Shown here: in pieces, positions 34,166 through 46,235 of the stretch
Numbering within the stretch: the first letter of the stretch is position 1
Layout of the letters: each line of letters starts with the position of its first letter
NCBI RefSeq assembly: GCF_033958435.1
Contig: NC_134146.1
Coordinates: 29,658,501-29,722,500, forward strand
Length of the DNA: 64,000 bases
Source: Carettochelys insculpta
Taxonomy: Eukaryota > Chordata > Testudines > Carettochelyidae
Reading direction: 5' to 3'
Position numbers and translations under genes: made by a program
Notes under the pieces: model-generated
Database searches by the model: none
The model's input: the letters and a program-made list of their open reading frames with translations, nothing else
What the model was told of the DNA's origin: nothing

Positions 34166-35089
34166 AACTAGGGAAAATGATCACTAAGCAAAAGTGTCTT
34201 CCAGAGAATAGTGGTAAGATTTGGATTACATCCACTATATGCATTACTCTCTGGAGAGGATAGAAGAATGAAGACATATAATTTAGGAGCTCAGATGACT
34301 CTTTGTCTGAATGCTGAAGAACATGCTTTCTCTAAGCCTTTCCTCTCAATTCTTGGTCCAGAGTCTTTCAGAAAGTGAAACATGAGAGGATGTTTATGAT
34401 TATTACAGCCCCCAACGGTTCCAGCTGGTGTACATTTTCAGTGATGATATAAGCAACCTTAGACGGACCTCTTTATTTGGGAATGAGTTAGGATCTGTTG
34501 ACCAAGGTTTCCATTTTTAACCTCTATATAATATAATTTAATGGAATGGCATGGCTTTAGAAAGGAAAGCCTTAAAATATTATGGGTACTCTGAAGAAGT
34601 TGTGATATGTGATGTAGTGAACTTCCACTGCACTTGAAGAGGAAGTAGGTTAATCCCTACTGGACGTGCTTCTGATGCAGCGCTAGTGTAAAAGAGAGAA
34701 GCCCAGCTTAGGTTGAGCTGACTGCTGGGAAGGAAGAATGCTCCATGCTTTTTCCACCTTGGGAGCAGCAGGAATCCCTGAGTGTGGAAGCCAGAGCTCT
34801 GGAGACTCAGACTGACATCCAAGTGCCATTGGACATTTGAGAGGGATGAGTCAATATGAACCACACATGCTGAAAAGCAAGGTGATCCCAATGACACTTC
34901 AGCTACAGCATCAAAAGATATCTCAGGAAGTGGCTCGGGATGGGAGGAGATGAACAATCTATAGTCAAGTGAGAAGTTGGCGTGTTTTGGTTGGAACCCT
35001 TCTGACTTATTGGCAAAACACTCTGCCACTGTTAGGGCCCTGGGCTGGACCCGATAGAGAAGGATTAGCCTTGGGTCCTCCTACTTTGG
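34166..35089. other. Unassigned, possibly repeat-derived
   Basis: A 149-codon minus frame at 34580-35029 has no domain I recognise and no clear splice sites. Confidence 0.3.
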
Positions 35090-35345
35090 CCACTAAATCT
35101 CCCCCGCAACTAGGTGGAAGCCCATCCACTCTTGCCAGTAGACCTTACTACCCTGTGACTCAGGGCAACTCCAGTGACTCTGGCTGCCAGGCTGTGCTGC
35201 CCTGCAAATCAGGGTAAACCCCATTGATTCTGGCCACTAGACATCAGTGCCATGCATACCAGGGTACCTCTGTTGAGTCCAGCAACTAGGACCCAACACG
35301 CTGCAAATCAGGTTTACCCTATCCATTTTAGTCCATAGATCACAC
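35090..35345. repeat. Decayed tandem repeat, about 50-bp period
   Basis: Units share a CTCTGGCTGCCAGGC / CTGGCCACTAGAC / CCAGCAACTAGGA start and a CTGCAAATCAGGGTAA-like middle, at about 50-base spacing through roughly five copies. Confidence 0.55.
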
Positions 35346-35851
35346 CACCTCATCACAAGGGACAGCTTGAGGGATGGGATGAACTCACCCTGCAAAGGAC
35401 AGGGACACCCACCCCATCACAACATGCTAATATGATCCTAATTTTTTTCTTCTACAAGAGTTCATAGATCATAGAGAACATCAATACCAACTATATTTTC
35501 ATCAAAAATGTAAATTAATGAGTGAGAATAAAGTTTGTCTCTACCCACATCCCAGGGATGAATAGTGGATTAACTACTTACTGTTTGGGAAATTATTTGG
35601 CAATTGAAAGAGCCACATAAGTGCTAAGTACAATTACTCCTTTATCTAAGAAGTTTTTCAAAGTGTACTGTTATATTTTCTCTCCTCCTCACTCTCTTTC
35701 TTTACTTAAATATGTTATTGAGAAGAGGGGTTTCATTTAAGTTGAAATAGTGGGTTCACTTAAAATTATCTCAGCAGTTAAGCGATTATGAGTAATATCC
35801 AACATCTCAGTAATGCCATGCCAGTAGCTGAAAGTCACCATGACTGGCAGT

Positions 35852-37860
35852 GTGTTAAAGAAGTCTTACTGGAGGCACAGGAACAAACCATCCCACTGTA
35901 TAGTAAGAGGTAACCAGGTAGGTAACCAGCTTGGCTTAACAGGGAAATCCTTAGTCAGCTTAAACTCAAAAAGGATGCATACAAGAAATGGAAACATGGA
36001 TAGTTGACTAAGGAGGAGTATAAACATATGGCTGGAGAATGCCAGGCAGTAATAAGGAAAGCAAAAGCACAATTGGAACTGCAGCTGGCAAGGGATGTGA
36101 AGAGTAACAAGAAGGGTTTCTACAGGCATATTAACAATAAACAGATTATCAGAGAAGGTGTGGGGCCATTACTGGATGAGGGAGTAACCTAGTGATAGGT
36201 GAAGTAGGAAAAGCTGAAGTACTTAATACTTTTTTTGCCTCAGTCTTCACGGACAAAGTCAACTTCCATATGACGGTCCTAGACAATGCAGTATGGGGAG
36301 GTGGAGGGCAGCCATCTGTGGGACAGGAATGAGTTCTGAGCTATCTAGAAAAACTAGATGTACAAAATCCATGGGTCTGGATTTAATGCACCCAAGTGTA
36401 CTGAGGGAATTGGCAGATGTCATTGCTGAATCTTTGGCCATTATCTTTGAAGACTCTTGGAGATTGGGGGAGATACCAGATGACTGGAAAAAGGCAGACA
36501 TAATGCCTATCTTTAAAAAAGGAAAGAAGGAAAATCCAGGGAACTATAGACCAGTTAGCCTTACCTCAATCCCTGGGAAAATAATGGAGGGGATCCTCAA
36601 GGAATCCATTTTGGAGCACTTGGAAGAGGGGTAAGTGATCAAAAGTAGCCAACATGGATTCACCAGGAGCGAGTCCTGCCTGACCAATCTGATTAGCTTC
36701 TATGATGATGTAACAGGCTCTGTGGACATGGGGAAGTCAGTGGAAGTAATATACCTTGACTTCAGCAAAGCTTTTGATACGGTCTCCCACAACATTCTTG
36801 TCCAAAAATTTAGGAAATATGAATTGGATCCTTGGACTGTAAGATGGATAGAAAGCTGGCTTGACGTTCGGGCCCAATAGGTAGTGGTCAATGGCTCATT
36901 ATCTGGATGGCGGTCAGTTTCAAATGGAGTGCCATAAGGCTTTGTTCTGGGACCGGTGTTCAACATCTTTATTAATGACCTGGATGAAGGACTGGATTGC
37001 ACCCTCAGCAAGTTTGCGGATGACACAAACTAGGGGAGAGGTAGATATGTTGGAGGGTAGAGAGAGAATCCAGAGTGACCTGAATAAATTGGAGGACTGG
37101 GCCAAAAGAAATCTGATGCGGTTCAACAAGGAGAAGTGTAGGGTCCTGCACCTGGGGAAACTGAAGCATTGTTATAAGCTAGGGACTGACTGGCTCAGCA
37201 GCAGTACAACGGAAAGGGACCTAGGGTTACGGTGGATGAAAGGCTGGATATGAGTGATATCCCTTGTAGCCAAGAAGGCTAACAGCATACTAGGCTGCAT
37301 TAGGAAGAGCATTTTGAGCAGATCTAAAGAAGTAGTTATTCCCCTCTATTCAGCACTGGTGAGGCCGCATTTGGAATACTGTGTCCAGTTTTGGGCCCCC
37401 CAGTAAGAAAAGGATATGGATTTGCTGGAGCAGGTTCAGAGGAGGGCAACAAAAATTATTAAGGGGCTGGAGCACAAGACTGATGAGGATAGGCTGAGGG
37501 ATTTGGGCTTGTTTAGTTTACAGAAGAGAAGACTTAGGGGTGATTTAATAGCAGCCTTCAACTTCCTGAAGTGGAGCTCTAAAGAGGAGGGTGAGAAACT
37601 GTTCTCAGTGGTGTCAGATAGCAGAACAAGGAGCAATGGTCTGAAGTTGAAGAGGGAGGGGTGTAGGTTAGATATTAGGAAAAACTACTTCACCAGGAGG
37701 GTGGTGAAGCATTGGAATGTGTTGCCTAGAAAGGTGGTGGATTCTCCATCCCTCAAGGTTTTTAAGTCCCAGCTTGACAAGGTCCTATCTGGGATGACTA
37801 GCAGGAGGCTAGCCTAGATGACCTCCTGAGGTCCCTTCCAGCCCTGTGATTCTGTGACTG
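35852..37860 (+). mobile_element. CR1 LINE, 2-kb 3' part with reverse transcriptase
   Basis: The translation shows the post-endonuclease region (AWLNREI, then KEEYKHMAGECQAVIRKAK), the reverse-transcriptase start (DWKKADIMPIFKKGKKENPG, NYRPVSLTS), the YLDFSKAFDTVSHNIL motif and the catalytic FADD at 37013-37024, then the C-terminus NVLPRKVVDSPSLKVFKSQL. It ends with CTCCTGAGGTCCCTTCCAG and GATTCTGTGA. Stops and shifts split it into at least five frames, so it cannot make a full protein. It is 5'-truncated and sits in intron 3 in the same orientation as the gene. Confidence 0.93.
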
Positions 37861-38114
37861 TCACTAGTGTAGCTGACTATTGTACTGTTTGACATAACAA
37901 GAGGTTATGCTAGTTTGCCCATGTCAATTTTTTAACTGGAAAGTGAAATAGCTGATAGTCTAAGTTGAAAACATAAGCGCTACACATTATACAGAATTGC
38001 ATCTTAAAGTTAACATTAATTTTTTTGTAAAATGTAAATAAAGCAGATAAAATGTCATCTGAGTAATGCTGTATAATGCATATATTTTATTTTAAAAATC
38101 TGTAACAAAATTTA

Positions 38115-38430
38115 ACAAAGGAATTACATAATATAGCCTGTTATAGTTTTGGCTTTCACAAAGTCCTCTGGCAAGGAGTTCTGGAGGTTGATTTCGTATC
38201 GTGTGGAAAAATACTTTTGTTTGTTGTCAACCTGCTGCCTGTTAATTTCATTTGGTGACCCCCTAGTTATTGTGTCATAAGAAGTAGTAAATAACACTTC
38301 CTTATTTACTTTCTCTACACCTGTCATGATTTTATAAACCTTCACCACATCTACATTTGCAGTCTCTTTTTCAAGTTAAAAAGTCCCAGTCTTCTTATTC
38401 TCGTCTCATATATTCAGGGACTTGCAGTTC
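38115..38430 (-). mobile_element. Older CR1-like LINE C-terminal fragment
   Basis: The minus-strand frame at 38124-38348 starts MVKVYKIMTGVEKVNKE and later reads KYFSTRYEINLQNSLPEDFV, matching the layout of the CR1 C-terminus from a more diverged family. AAAAAGTCCCAGTCTTCTTATTCTC is its upstream part in reverse. Confidence 0.65.
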
Positions 38431-40340
38431 ATTTACTTCAGGAAGATAAATTTATGATAAAGTCTGGTATTTCTTTGACGCAATCCTGTTTTTTTTCCCA
38501 AACAATGTACAAAGCCTCCCTTTGCCTTAAGGACCCACTGCCTGTGAGTTACAGGGGTCAGGGTAGGCAGGGAGCCTGAGTGAGTAATGTGATGGGCTGC
38601 TGGCTGGGAGCTGCTCAGATAAGCACCTCCTGTCCAGTGCCTGCCACTAGCACCCACCCCACAACCTTCCGCACCCCCATGCACTCCTACCCCACTTAAC
38701 TCTATACCTCCCCTGCATTCCTACCCACAAAATCCAAACCCTTTGCACCTCCCCTTATGCACTCCTATCCTCATCCAGACACTACATGTCTATCCCCTAC
38801 TTGCTATCGCAACCAAAATCCCTTTCCCCACCCTGCCTGCACTCCTGCTCCAGGTCACAATGACCTCTCAGACCCTGCACCCCCTCCTACAGCCCTCCTC
38901 CAAGTCAGAGTCCTCAGCTGCACCCATAACTCTTCCCAGGCCCTCCACCTCCTTCTGCACCCAGTCCCTTGTCTCAGGTCAGAACTGCAAAAATTACCGC
39001 TCACCCCGCTATACAGCCTTATTTAAGATCACTTGAAGAATAAACCTTTTCCAGTTTGATTCCTTGAATTGTGCCTAAAATCCTCCTAGCTACTAGGAGG
39101 CATATAGAAAAGAGGGCATAGAACTTCAAATAAATAATTTATTCTGTTGCTTGGGCAAGTTGGTATGCTATGTGGCAAAGATAAGATGGATAAATAAAAC
39201 AAAAAAGAAATTCACATGATTTTGGGTTGAACCAGACAGAATTGAAAGTAGTTTAAGATGTGATATCAAGTTATGTATGGTATTCACAGAGCTAAGTGGA
39301 AAAGCCAGTTGATTGTTTTAGTTGCCTGCGGCTTATAGCAATCATTATTTTCATTGTTGTATGATATTTTTACTTCATTTGATTACACCATTTATGTATG
39401 TATCATTTTCCTTTACCCATCAATTTTTGAGCATGAATTATCACTTGTCTTAGCATCCTCCTTTGTACTTTCCTCAGTTTGACGGCAGGGTAGCATGTCT
39501 TTCAACTTCAAGTGAAGCTGTAGTTGTGGAAACCCTGCAAAACCTTCTGCTGCAGAAATTCTGTTAGCTCCAATGAGAGTTTTGAGTACAAAGGACTTTC
39601 AAGATCTTACCCTATAATGGAATCTGCATATCTGAGGCAGATTAAGGTTTCCTGGGTCCCTTGGACAGAGCTTCCCTACCCCTTCCTCCCGCAGTTTTCC
39701 CTCCCTGACCCTTGTTCTGTCCCTTCTGCCTACAGCCCTACCCATGGCCCTATCCCATTCTGCCATCTTCCACCCTCCACCTCCCTGTTCTGCCCCTGTT
39801 CCTTTCATGGTCCTGCCACATTCCTGCTCACCACTGTGGCCGTGTAACCCATTTGCTCCTTCCCCACCCCTCCACTGCAGCCTCAAGACCCTGAATTTAC
39901 AGTAGAGAATCAGAGCTCCTCTACCCTGAAACTATGGCAGGGAGTGAGAGCTCCTCCTGTCCTGGAGCTAGAGCTGAGTTTTGAGCTCTGGGGCTTCTTA
40001 CACTGCCCCAGACTTCTGCAGTGGACTAGAGTCAAAGAATGAGGGTGTGTCCCACCCACCTTACATTGTATCATACTTCCGCTGGAGATCAGATTCGGAG
40101 CACTGAGGTTTCCCTTTCCTATCCTGCTCTGCCCTGTTCTTCTGCTGTGGTTAGGGAGCTGGGGCTTCTCCTGTCCTGCCCCAGCTGACATTTTTGCTGT
40201 GGTCCTGGGGTAAGGCACTGGGAGTTCCCTGGCCCAACCTGCAGCTTCTGCCAGGGCTCTGGGCTTTCACCACCCTGTGGCAGATTTCTGACAATGCACT
40301 CCAACTGGCCAGGGTACTGGCTATAGGTACCGGCCATAGG
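38431..40340. repeat. C-rich low-complexity blocks and decayed tandem repeats
   Basis: 38600-39000 and 39640-39880 are CCCT/CACC-rich. 39890-40320 repeats a GAGAGCTCCTCCTGTCCTG / CTGCCCCAGACTTCTGC theme at about 60 bases. Frames on both strands are by-products. 39030-39640 shows nothing. Confidence 0.45.
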
Positions 40341-41898
40341 TACCATTGGCCCAATGGATAATCTGTCACTGTTGTATGTATTTATGAACATTCTTAGGTA
40401 GTGTTCTTAGTGCTGTGCAATCATGATAAAACATCTTGAAACAAATCAAATTTAAAAAGGCGAAAAAGCTCCCAGTTGTAAGCTTTATACCCTCTCTTTG
40501 CCTCTACTCCAACACTATTTTCTTCATCCCCAGTTCCTAGCATGTGAGATTATAACAGTTATTCAAATTCACAATTCTCAGAAACCTTCCAGAATCACAG
40601 AAATCTTAAAATGACTAATTGCCAGAAATCAAATGACTGTGAAATGCAGTCCGATTAGCAGCTGCCCTATATGAAGAGAGGTTAAAAGCTCTTTCGTCTC
40701 ACTCATCTAAAATAATTTGATCCTTACTTAATCTCTATGAAGAAAGCAGACACATAAGAGTAGAATTTGCTGTGGTAAATTTTGGATTGTTGCCATGTGT
40801 CTGCCTTACATCTGCTTGGTGTTTAAAGCCAACATTTCCTTTTTTATTATTGTGTAGGCATTCAGGACTATTTACTTGATAATCCAGTGTCATGCTGAAT
40901 GACAGGAAATTAAAGCTGAGTAATGTAATTTTGGAGAACAGTACAGAAGAATGCACTATTGAGGAATGCTCACTTGGAAAAACTTGAAGTGCAGATGGTC
41001 TAATGTACCGTTAATTTACTTCGCTGCAGCTTCCTTTAATTAGAAAATTCATGGGTATGGAATTATGGAAAACATAGGTCACAGTATTAATCATTACCTA
41101 CTGTACAGTTGCGTAAAACAGATAACACTTTAAAAATGGCCATGAGGAAGTTATGATAGAAAGGACATCTGTCACACAAACACAGTTTTAAAATAAACTA
41201 ATGTCACAGTCACTGATTTGTATCCCAGACCACCAGGCCTTTTCAGTTTTTCTGTCATACGCTAATATGACTAATTTTGAACAAAAATTTAGCCACTCTG
41301 GAATATTTCTTAGTTAAATTAACCCCATCTTAACTACATTATGCAATTGCAAATTTAACAATAAAATTGCCTTCTTTTATCTTTTGGGAATTATAACTTT
41401 TGTGTTGTTGCAGTGTTGTCCTAAAGGGTATATCTTTACTGCAATTAGCCTGGATGATTGGCTCCTGGGTTGGCCTAGCTCAGGGGTGAGCAGACATGCT
41501 GCAAACCCCTGTTCCAAAAGTGATGTCCTCATTGTTGCTGCACTTCCCTCTGTGTGTCTTGAAGCCTTCTGGGGACTCATTCCACAGTACTGTGTCCACA
41601 ACAGAGAAGGGGAAGAAAGGCTATTAGAAACCACTGCATGCTAATAAAAGCTGACAGATTTTACTCCTCAGGGGATCTCTGAAATTCAGATTTTCCATTC
41701 AAGGCTTTTAGTGATCATTTGTCTATATACATCAACTCATCTTTACTAAAAATATTTCTGAATATCTGCTTACCATCTCTTGATCATGTTTTGTTATTGT
41801 GAGCTTTGCTTTGTAAGGATCAGAATAGAAACTGTTTCCAATTTCAAATATTTACTGACATGAGAAGGTTAATACACTGCGCAAATTAATTCAGCAGA
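40341..41898. other. Intron 3 spacer, nothing recognised
   Basis: A GCTCAGGGGTGAGCAGACATG phrase at about 41479 resembles a hAT end, without a partner. Confidence 0.35.
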
Positions 41899-42101
41899 GG
41901 GGAAGGATAGCTCAGTGGTTTGAGCATCGGCCTGCTAAATCAAGGGTTGTGAGCTCACCCCTTGAGGAGGCCGTTTAGGAATCTGGGGCAAACAGATTTT
42001 TTTAAAAAAAAGGGTGGATGGTGCTTGGTCCTGCCAAGAGGGCAGGAGACTGGACTTGATGACCTCCTGGTGTGTATCTCCATGTATTTTATTATTATTC
42101 A
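41899..42101 (+). mobile_element. tRNA-derived SINE with CR1-type tail (turtle Cry / polIII SINE type)
   Basis: GGGGAAGGATAGCTCAGTGG with TTTGAGCATCGGCCTGC is a tRNA-like head with an A box. GTTGTGAGCTCACC is a decayed B box. Then GGTCCTGCCAAGAGGGCAGG, GACTGGACTTGATGACCTCC and TGTATCTCCATGTATTTTATT form the CR1-like tail known from turtle SINEs. The best clue to the host group. Confidence 0.85.
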
Positions 42102-42734
42102 AGTATTAGAGAGACAAATGAACAGTGCCGCTGGAATTTTGTATGGTGTGGCTTTTTAACATCCATTTCTAATTCAGTGGCAGGCAGACAGACAGACACC
42201 CATTGTGAAGATGCTACTACAGTTAATTTATATTCCACCTTCATTATATTGAGCCTGATCTAGACCCAAATGAAGTCAAAGAAAAGACTATATCCTTAAA
42301 AAAACTTATTGTTATTTCTGATAGTTTAAGGAGATCTCTCTGTAATATTTTGTTATTCCTTATGATGCACCAACAAAGCTAATATTAAATGTTCCTGCTC
42401 TGAGCTTTCAATAGTTAGTTAGTTTTTGAAAGTCAACTTGATAAAAATGAGTAGATGTTTCAGTCACTACCCTTATGCTGTTAGCCAGACAGAAAAAGAC
42501 GTGTGTATTCTTCTATCAGAACTGATCGTACTGGGATTATTCAATGGTACCTTAATAGCACTTTTTTTTTTTTTTTTGTTAAAAAAGGGATTTTTAAAAC
42601 TTGACTGAGCAAGTTGGGTTGATCACAGAATGAGTACGAGTCAATGTAATGTAATGTGGCTGTGAAAAAGGCAGATGCCTAGGATTTATTAGATTAGGCA
42701 TTTGCACTAGAGATTGGTTTTTGGTTGTTGGTTT

Positions 42735-42840
42735 TAGTCCGAAGGTAGTGGAGGAGAGGTGGCAGCCTGTGATAGACAGGAGGTCAGATTAGATGATATG
42801 GTGATCCTTGCTGGTTTTAAAGGTGATGATAACAAGCTGT
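42735..42840 (+). mobile_element. CR1-like LINE tail fragment
   Basis: GACAGGAGGTCAGATTAGATG and GGTGATCCTTGCTGGTTTTAAAG resemble the 3' tail of older CR1 families. Confidence 0.5.
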
Positions 42841-43099
42841 ACTGAAAGGAACCAGATCAGCGTTAGCCAGGAATAGACTAAGTAGCTGACAGGTGTTTCT
42901 ATCACTTAATTCCTATGAGGGTTTTTTTTTTTTTAACTATAAGGAAGCTATTTTAAACAAGTAAGACATATCAGCTTTCATACTGTCACTGCATTTTAAT
43001 TAAGGCATTTCTAATGTGAAAGAAGGTAGAATTCACCTTCATACATAAAGAGAATGTGTTGGGCTATCTGGTGGGGAAAGGGAAAAGTCAGATTTCTTA

Positions 43100-43394
43100 G
43101 GCTACATCTACATTACAGTAGAAAGTCAACTTAAGCAAGGCAACTCCAGCTATGTGAATAATAAAACTAAAGTCAAAATAGCTTAAAATAAGTTACTGTA
43201 GTCTCTACACTTCAGGGAAGTCAAAGGGAGATACTCTTCCATTGATTTCCCTTTCTTGACTCATCTGGGGCAGAGTAAGAGGGTTGACAGGAGAGCAACC
43301 TGAAGTCAGTTTAGCATGTCTTCACTGGACCAAGTAAATTGGCCGCTACTGAATCAATGCCAGTGTCAATCTGGGCAGTTATATAGATGTAGCC
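43100..43394. mobile_element. Harbinger-like MITE, 295 bp, TTA target duplication
   Basis: Ends GGCTACATCTACATTACAG and ATATAGATGTAGCC. TTA flanks both sides (43097-43099 and 43395-43397). The interior differs from the 444-bp family. Confidence 0.75.
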
Positions 43395-43719
43395 TTAGTG
43401 AGCCACAGAACATAAGTCAATTTCTAGATATTTTGAAATCAATTTCTTAGTTCATTTATATTTGCTAGAACAGGAATAAAACCAAGTTTTTCTAAATAGG
43501 ACAATGCAGCACAATGTTGTTATCATTTTTTGTGGGGAAACTGAAGTATATATTTTTATTATTTATCAGCAGTCACAAATCAACAAAAATAGTCATAGAA
43601 TCTTTCTTGAGGATGGTAGCTACTCGGCACTATTCATTATTGAGGATTACTGAGAGCTTAGTTTATAATTAAAATAAAGTTTTACCATTAAAAACTATCA
43701 ATGTGCTTATTGCAGAAAA

Positions 43720-44085
43720 GTCTCAGAGAGGTAGCTGTGTTAGTCAGTATCTTCACAAAACAAAAAAGCAGCCATGTAGCACTTTAAAGTCTAACAATGT
43801 AATTTTGTTAGGTGAGTAGTAACAGAGAGGGAGCCATGTTGTTTGAGTCTGTTTTGGTATGGCTATGGTCGGAAAAAGTGAGTCTGTCCCACGAAAGCTC
43901 ACCTAATAAATTATTTTGTTAGTCTTTAAAGTGCTACTTGACTGCTCTTTTGTTTCAGTTTGTTAGGTGATGAGCTTTTGTGGGACAGACCCACTTCTGT
44001 CCCATGAAAGCTCATCACCTAATAAATTATATTGTTAGTCTTTAAAGTGCTACAAGACTGCTTTTTTGTTTTGTTGATGAAAGTA
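43720..44085. mobile_element. Cluster of Penelope-like 3' tails in alternating orientation
   Basis: Four pieces share CACGAAAGCTCACCTAATAAA, TTGTTAGTCTTTAAAGTGC and the TTTTTTGTTTTG end. Roughly 43720-43815 reads minus, 43816-43965 plus, 43966-44004 minus and 44005-44085 plus. The same tail ends the Penelope remnant at 57693. It finishes about 155 bp before exon 4. Confidence 0.65.
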
Positions 44086-44241
44086 TTGATAAGTCAATTA
44101 ATTTTATTGGGTTACCTGTTTTTTGTTTGTTTTTTGTTCTATAAAGAACAGCTACATGAGTGAGAGGCAGAACACCATATTATAACACACCGTATTATAA
44201 AAGTGAATGGAAATAAAAATAGATATGTTTTGTTTTTTCAG

Positions 44242-44323
44242 ATTTATCAAATCAAGTAGAAATAATTGGACTCAAGTTTCAGGAAGCAACAGTTGAAATT
44301 GGCCACTACAAAAAACTACTCAT
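44242..44323 (+). CDS. Coiled-coil gene, exon 4
   Basis: An 82-nt exon behind a TTTGTTTTTTCAG acceptor with an AT|GTAAGG donor. It encodes LSNQVEIIGLKFQEATVEIG followed by a short basic end. Codon phases match both neighbours: an Asp codon is split with exon 3 and a Met codon with exon 5. It is too short to stand out as an open frame alone; phase continuity and the amphipathic pattern support it. A cluster of Penelope tails ends about 155 bp upstream and a palindromic MITE starts about 80 bp downstream, so the exon sits in a narrow repeat-free gap. Confidence 0.82.
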
Positions 44324-44401
44324 GTAAGGTATTTTATTTTATTTTATTTATTTAAGGCCTAGTTTGGCTGTCACTGTGTAATCAAAACTGCACTTCACCA
44401 G

Positions 44402-44766
44402 GGCTGGGTGTACACGAGCCCCTTCCTTTCAGAAGGGACATGTTAATGAGTGGGTTCAAAGATGCTAATGAGGTGCTGCAATGAATATGCAGTGCCTGAT
44501 TAGCATAATGGCAGCCGCAGCGATTTGCAAGTGTGGCTTCCAATCTGGTGTTAGGAAGAAGGGCTTCTGAAAACTGGGGGGGTCCTTTAGAAAGGTCCCA
44601 TCTCCACGGGCGGTGCACGATTCAAAAAGCCACACTTTCGAATTGCCACAGCTGCCATTAGGCTAATCAGGTGCTGCACATTCATTGCAGTGCCTCATTA
44701 GCATCTTTCAAACCTGCTCATTAACATGCCCCTTCCAAAAGGAAGGGTCTTGTGTAGACACAGGGC
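44402..44766. mobile_element. Palindromic MITE 80 bp after exon 4
   Basis: GGGCTGGGTGTACACGAGCC opens it and GGGTCTTGTGTAGACACAG closes it. Arms CCCCTTCCTTTCAGAAGGG and CCCCTTCCAAAAGGAAGGG with GACATGTTAATGAG / CTCATTAACATG are inverted. Close relative of 60313-60620. Confidence 0.75.
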
Positions 44767-44934
44767 AGATGTTTAACTTTATGTATATGAATAGTCCCAC
44801 AGAAGCCAATAGGTATTTTAAAAACATTCAGTCTCATCTCCATTCTAGTCCAGATGCAAAATGTTTTACTAATATGAAGTTGTCTTCAGTTGTTATGCTT
44901 CCCAGCTGAGGCCTAATCAAAGATCAAGTCAAAT

Positions 44935-44985
44935 ACAAAAAATACAAATACAAATACAAAATACAATACAAATACAAAAAATTTA
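44935..44985. repeat. (AAATAC)n-like simple repeat
   Basis: Irregular ACAAATACAAAA repeats. Confidence 0.8.
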
Positions 44986-45212
44986 TGGTAGCAAAAATTA
45001 AAAGAATGAGCTTGTGGTATAAATAGAAGTTTTAAATAAGCCAAGAGTATAAAAGATCAAGAAGACAAGTAATAGGTAGATGTGAGAGCTGGATATTTTG
45101 AAGGCTTCTTGCTTTTATATTACTTCTCCAATTAATAACCCATGGCTAAACCTGTTATTTATAATTAAAAAGAAAGATGTAATTTTGCTTAATTATACCC
45201 ATATTACATTCA

Positions 45213-45656
45213 GGCCAGGTCTACACTAGAGCAATCTGTTGACAGAAGTTACTTTTGGGAGATACCCTCTGATGAAATTTCTGTTGACAGATTGCAACCA
45301 GAGTGCAAAGCAGATTGAAAAAGTGATCCAACCTGTTGACAGAGAGTGTCCAGACTGCCCGGCCACTCTCTCAACAAAATGGCCAACTGGAAGCACAGCA
45401 GACAGGGCTGCCTGGTGTTCCGTAAGCCTGTCTGTCGACAGAAAGCCCTACGGAACATTCAGACTGGCTTTCTGTTGACCAACTTCAGTCGACAGAAGTG
45501 TTCTGCCTCATGGGGGAGCAGCAGAATGCTGTCGACAAAAGTGCCACATTCTGTCAATTTACTGTTGACAGCATGCCTTGGGGATGTGGAGTCTCCGTGG
45601 GTTTTGTTGACAAAATGCTAGTTTTGTTGACAAAACTCTCTAATGTAGACATAGCT
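45213..45656. mobile_element. Harbinger MITE, 444 bp, deletion derivative of the 47441 element
   Basis: GGCCAGGTCTACACTAGAGC and CTCTAATGTAGACATAGCT are its ends, with TCA on both sides (45210-45212, 45657-45659). The left 170 bases (CTGTTGACAGAAGTTAC, GAAAAAGTGATC, CTGTTGACAGAG) and the right 130 bases parallel the ends of the 4.48-kb element. Confidence 0.8.
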
Positions 45657-46119
45657 TCAGATTTTAAAATTCTATTTGGAAGGAGTTTTTTTCAGTATAG
45701 AGTTAACTACATTTATTAAATGTGTTTTTCATACTGAGATCTTGCATTACTGTAAAAATACTTTGTTGCTAAGCTTTCTAAATATTTTTAACTTGTTATG
45801 ACCAGAATCTCTGAATGTAGGAACTGCAACTACATACGATATAGACAACTTGTGTAAATTTCAAGAAGGTCCATAAAAAGATTGTTGTTGGATGGTCCTA
45901 AGACTGACGTTATTACCAGGTTTTTATTAGTGAAAAATTACTTATTTATTCTACTTGTGAATTTTTGCTATAGAATAAAATATTTTTCAAGATTTTCAAG
46001 AAGTGCAAATATATGTGCAAGGAAAGCAAATTTTAAGTTAATAAACAAAACACAATCTAAAATACATTTTACCCCAATCCTGCACCTTATTAAAGTCAAT
46101 GGCAGAACTCCCACTAAGT

Positions 46120-46235
46120 ATGAGCCTGGATATATCTCTACACTTCAGATTTCTGCTGACATAGCTATGTCCACCAGGGATACACAGAGAGATAATCGCA
46201 GCCGTAGCGTAGATGCCACTATAATGGCTAAACTG
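46120..46235. repeat. MITE-like fragment
   Basis: ATATATCTCTACACTTCAG, TCTGCTGACATAGCTATGTCC and ATAATCGCAGCCGTAGCG resemble the terminal part of a turtle-type MITE. Borders unclear. Confidence 0.35.

Noticed and set aside
34580..35029. 149-codon minus-strand frame
   Set aside because: No domain, no splice signals, and it borders a decayed tandem repeat.
41899..41970. A functional tRNA gene
   Set aside because: The arms do not pair properly and a CR1-like tail follows, so it is a SINE head.
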